Shown: piece by piece, positions 21,223-22,132 of the stretch
Layout: each line of letters starts with the position of its first letter
How positions within the stretch are numbered: position 1 is the first letter of the stretch
DNA from: an uncultured Oscillospiraceae bacterium
GTDB lineage: Bacteria; Bacillota; Clostridia; UBA1212; SIG427
Direction of reading: 5' to 3'
NCBI GenBank assembly: GCA_902465325.1
Contig: CABQMV010000018.1
Span: 1-22,132 of the forward strand
DNA length: 22,132 bases
Program-made: the position numbers and the translations under genes
The notes under the pieces: model-generated
Seen by the model: the letters and a program-made list of their open reading frames with translations, nothing else
Database searches by the model: none
Told to the model about the DNA's origin: nothing

Positions 21223-22132
21223 ATGGCGAATACAAAAAATGAATTAATAAAGAAAGTATATCCGGAGCTGGATGAGGAGATTTATGAATATGACCACTCC
21301 TCGGGCTTGCATGTACAGATCATTCCCAAACCGGGCTTCTACAAAAAATTTGCTGTTTGTTCTATAGATTTCGGTTCTGTTCATACAAAATTCCGTCTGC
21401 CGGGCAGCAAAGAAATTACCGTTGTTCCGGATGGCGTTGCCCATTTTCTGGAGCATAAGCTGTTTGAACAGCCGGATATTAATGTGATGGATCAGTACCT
21501 GGCCATGGGCGCCAGCCCCAATGCGGCGACCAGCTTTCTGTGGACGTATTACTATTTTTCCTGCACTGAAAATTTTGACGATTGTTTTCGCCTGCTCATG
21601 AAATTTGTTCAGAACCCGCATTTTACAAAGGAAAATGTAGACAAGGAAAAAGGAATTATTGCTCAGGAAATTAATATGTATCGGGATGAACCTGAATATG
21701 TAGTCAATATGAATGCTATTGGGCTCATGTACCACAACAACCCCATCCGTAAAGATATTGCAGGTACAGTAGAGAGTATACAGGAAATTACGCCTGAAAT
21801 TCTGCAGCTGTGTCATCAAACCTTTTACCGGCCGAACAATATGGCAATAACGGTGGTAGGCGATTTACAGCCGGAGCGTATTATTGAGCTGGTAGAGCAG
21901 GGCTTTGAGTCGGCGGAGCCGGAAAAATCTGTTCCGGCTTTGCTTTTTGATTCGGAGCCGGAGTCAATTGTAGACCGGGAACGGATTATGGAAATGGATG
22001 TGGCGCTGCCGCTTTTTACCATGGCCTTTAAGGATAACCCCAAGCGCTGTGCTCACCAAAATCCTTTTGGAAAAGATCTGATTTATAGAGAAATCGCCGG
22101 AAACATTGCCAAGAATGCCTTGTTTGGGCGTA
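21223..22132 (+). CDS. ymfH: M16-family zinc peptidase, YmfH type (3' end outside window)
   Basis: ATG 21223 follows GGGAGGCATAAG; the frame is open to the window end (303 codons seen of about 425-430 expected). The inverted zinc site HFLEH is at residues 74-78 (VAHFLEHKLFE). The distal glutamate is within EKGIIAQEINMYRDEP at about 142-156, so catalytic residues are present, in contrast to YmfF. ASPNAATSFLWTYYYFSC is typical of the family. The two genes probably form a heterodimeric or paired peptidase. No GGGGACAG copies are seen in the visible part. Confidence 0.92.
   Translation, partial: MANTKNELIKKVYPELDEEIYEYDHSSGLHVQIIPKPGFYKKFAVCSIDFGSVHTKFRLPGSKEITVVPDGVAHFLEHKLFEQPDINVMDQYLAMGASPNAATSFLWTYYYFSCTENFDDCFRLLMKFVQNPHFTKENVDKEKGIIAQEINMYRDEPEYVVNMNAIGLMYHNNPIRKDIAGTVESIQEITPEILQLCHQTFYRPNNMAITVVGDLQPERIIELVEQGFESAEPEKSVPALLFDSEPESIVDRERIMEMDVALPLFTMAFKDNPKRCAHQNPFGKDLIYREIAGNIAKNALFGR

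Noticed and set aside
1..22132. CRISPR arrays, tRNA or rRNA genes
   Set aside because: No regularly spaced direct repeats, cloverleaf with CCA-type acceptor, or rRNA signature were seen on either strand.

Overview
The window looks like a chromosomal segment of a low-GC, endospore-forming member of the Clostridia (Firmicutes). Evidence for this is strong AGGAGG-type ribosome binding sites, frequent TTG/GTG starts, the ftsQ-sbp-ftsA-ftsZ division cluster joined to spoIIGA-sigE-sigG, and a rimP-nusA-ylxR-infB-rbfA-nrnA-truB-ribF operon followed by a ymfF/ymfH peptidase pair. Genus cannot be called from sequence alone.

Layout. (1) 1-649 is clearly GC-richer than the rest. It holds the 3' part of a RibD/DHFR-like reductase and the first ~31 codons of an aldo/keto reductase that stops abruptly near 640. 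It is joined to AT-rich DNA carrying an unrecognised 3' gene remnant (to 812). (2) 926-4440, minus strand: a murA copy lacking its N-terminal third, a complete Y1/REP-associated tyrosine transposase (RAYT), and a compact UvrD/Rep-family helicase. (3) 4570-8388, plus strand: ftsQ, sbp, ftsA, ftsZ, closed by a perfect 12-bp terminator hairpin. (4) 8481-11369: spoIIGA, pro-sigma-E, sigma-G and ylmC, the mother-cell/forespore sigma cascade with its activating protease. Candidate promoters precede spoIIGA (long spacer, Spo0A-box-like) and sigG (sigma-F/G-like). (5) 11414-22132: a strong promoter and an attenuator-like leader hairpin precede rimP. A tightly packed, often overlapping run of transcription/translation genes follows, then nrnA, truB, ribF and the M16 peptidase pair ymfF-ymfH, the last leaving the window. 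infB is interrupted by an apparent out-of-frame deletion of about 47 bp in an otherwise very conserved stretch.

The most unusual signal is an oligonucleotide not explained by any gene. The octamer GGGGACAG occurs 17 times on the two strands (about 0.7 expected by chance in equal-base DNA). Ten copies extend to GGGGACAGAG, and many are preceded by a T-rich tract. Almost all copies lie inside genes, in all three reading frames, 15 of 17 on the coding strand. They cluster at 8.9-11.4 kb and 18.2-21.2 kb and are absent from ftsA, ftsZ, nusA and infB. It behaves like a dispersed nucleotide-level element: a solitary REP-like unit possibly tied to the RAYT in this window, or an uptake-, Chi- or RNA-type signal. 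This is the main candidate for a previously undescribed system here.
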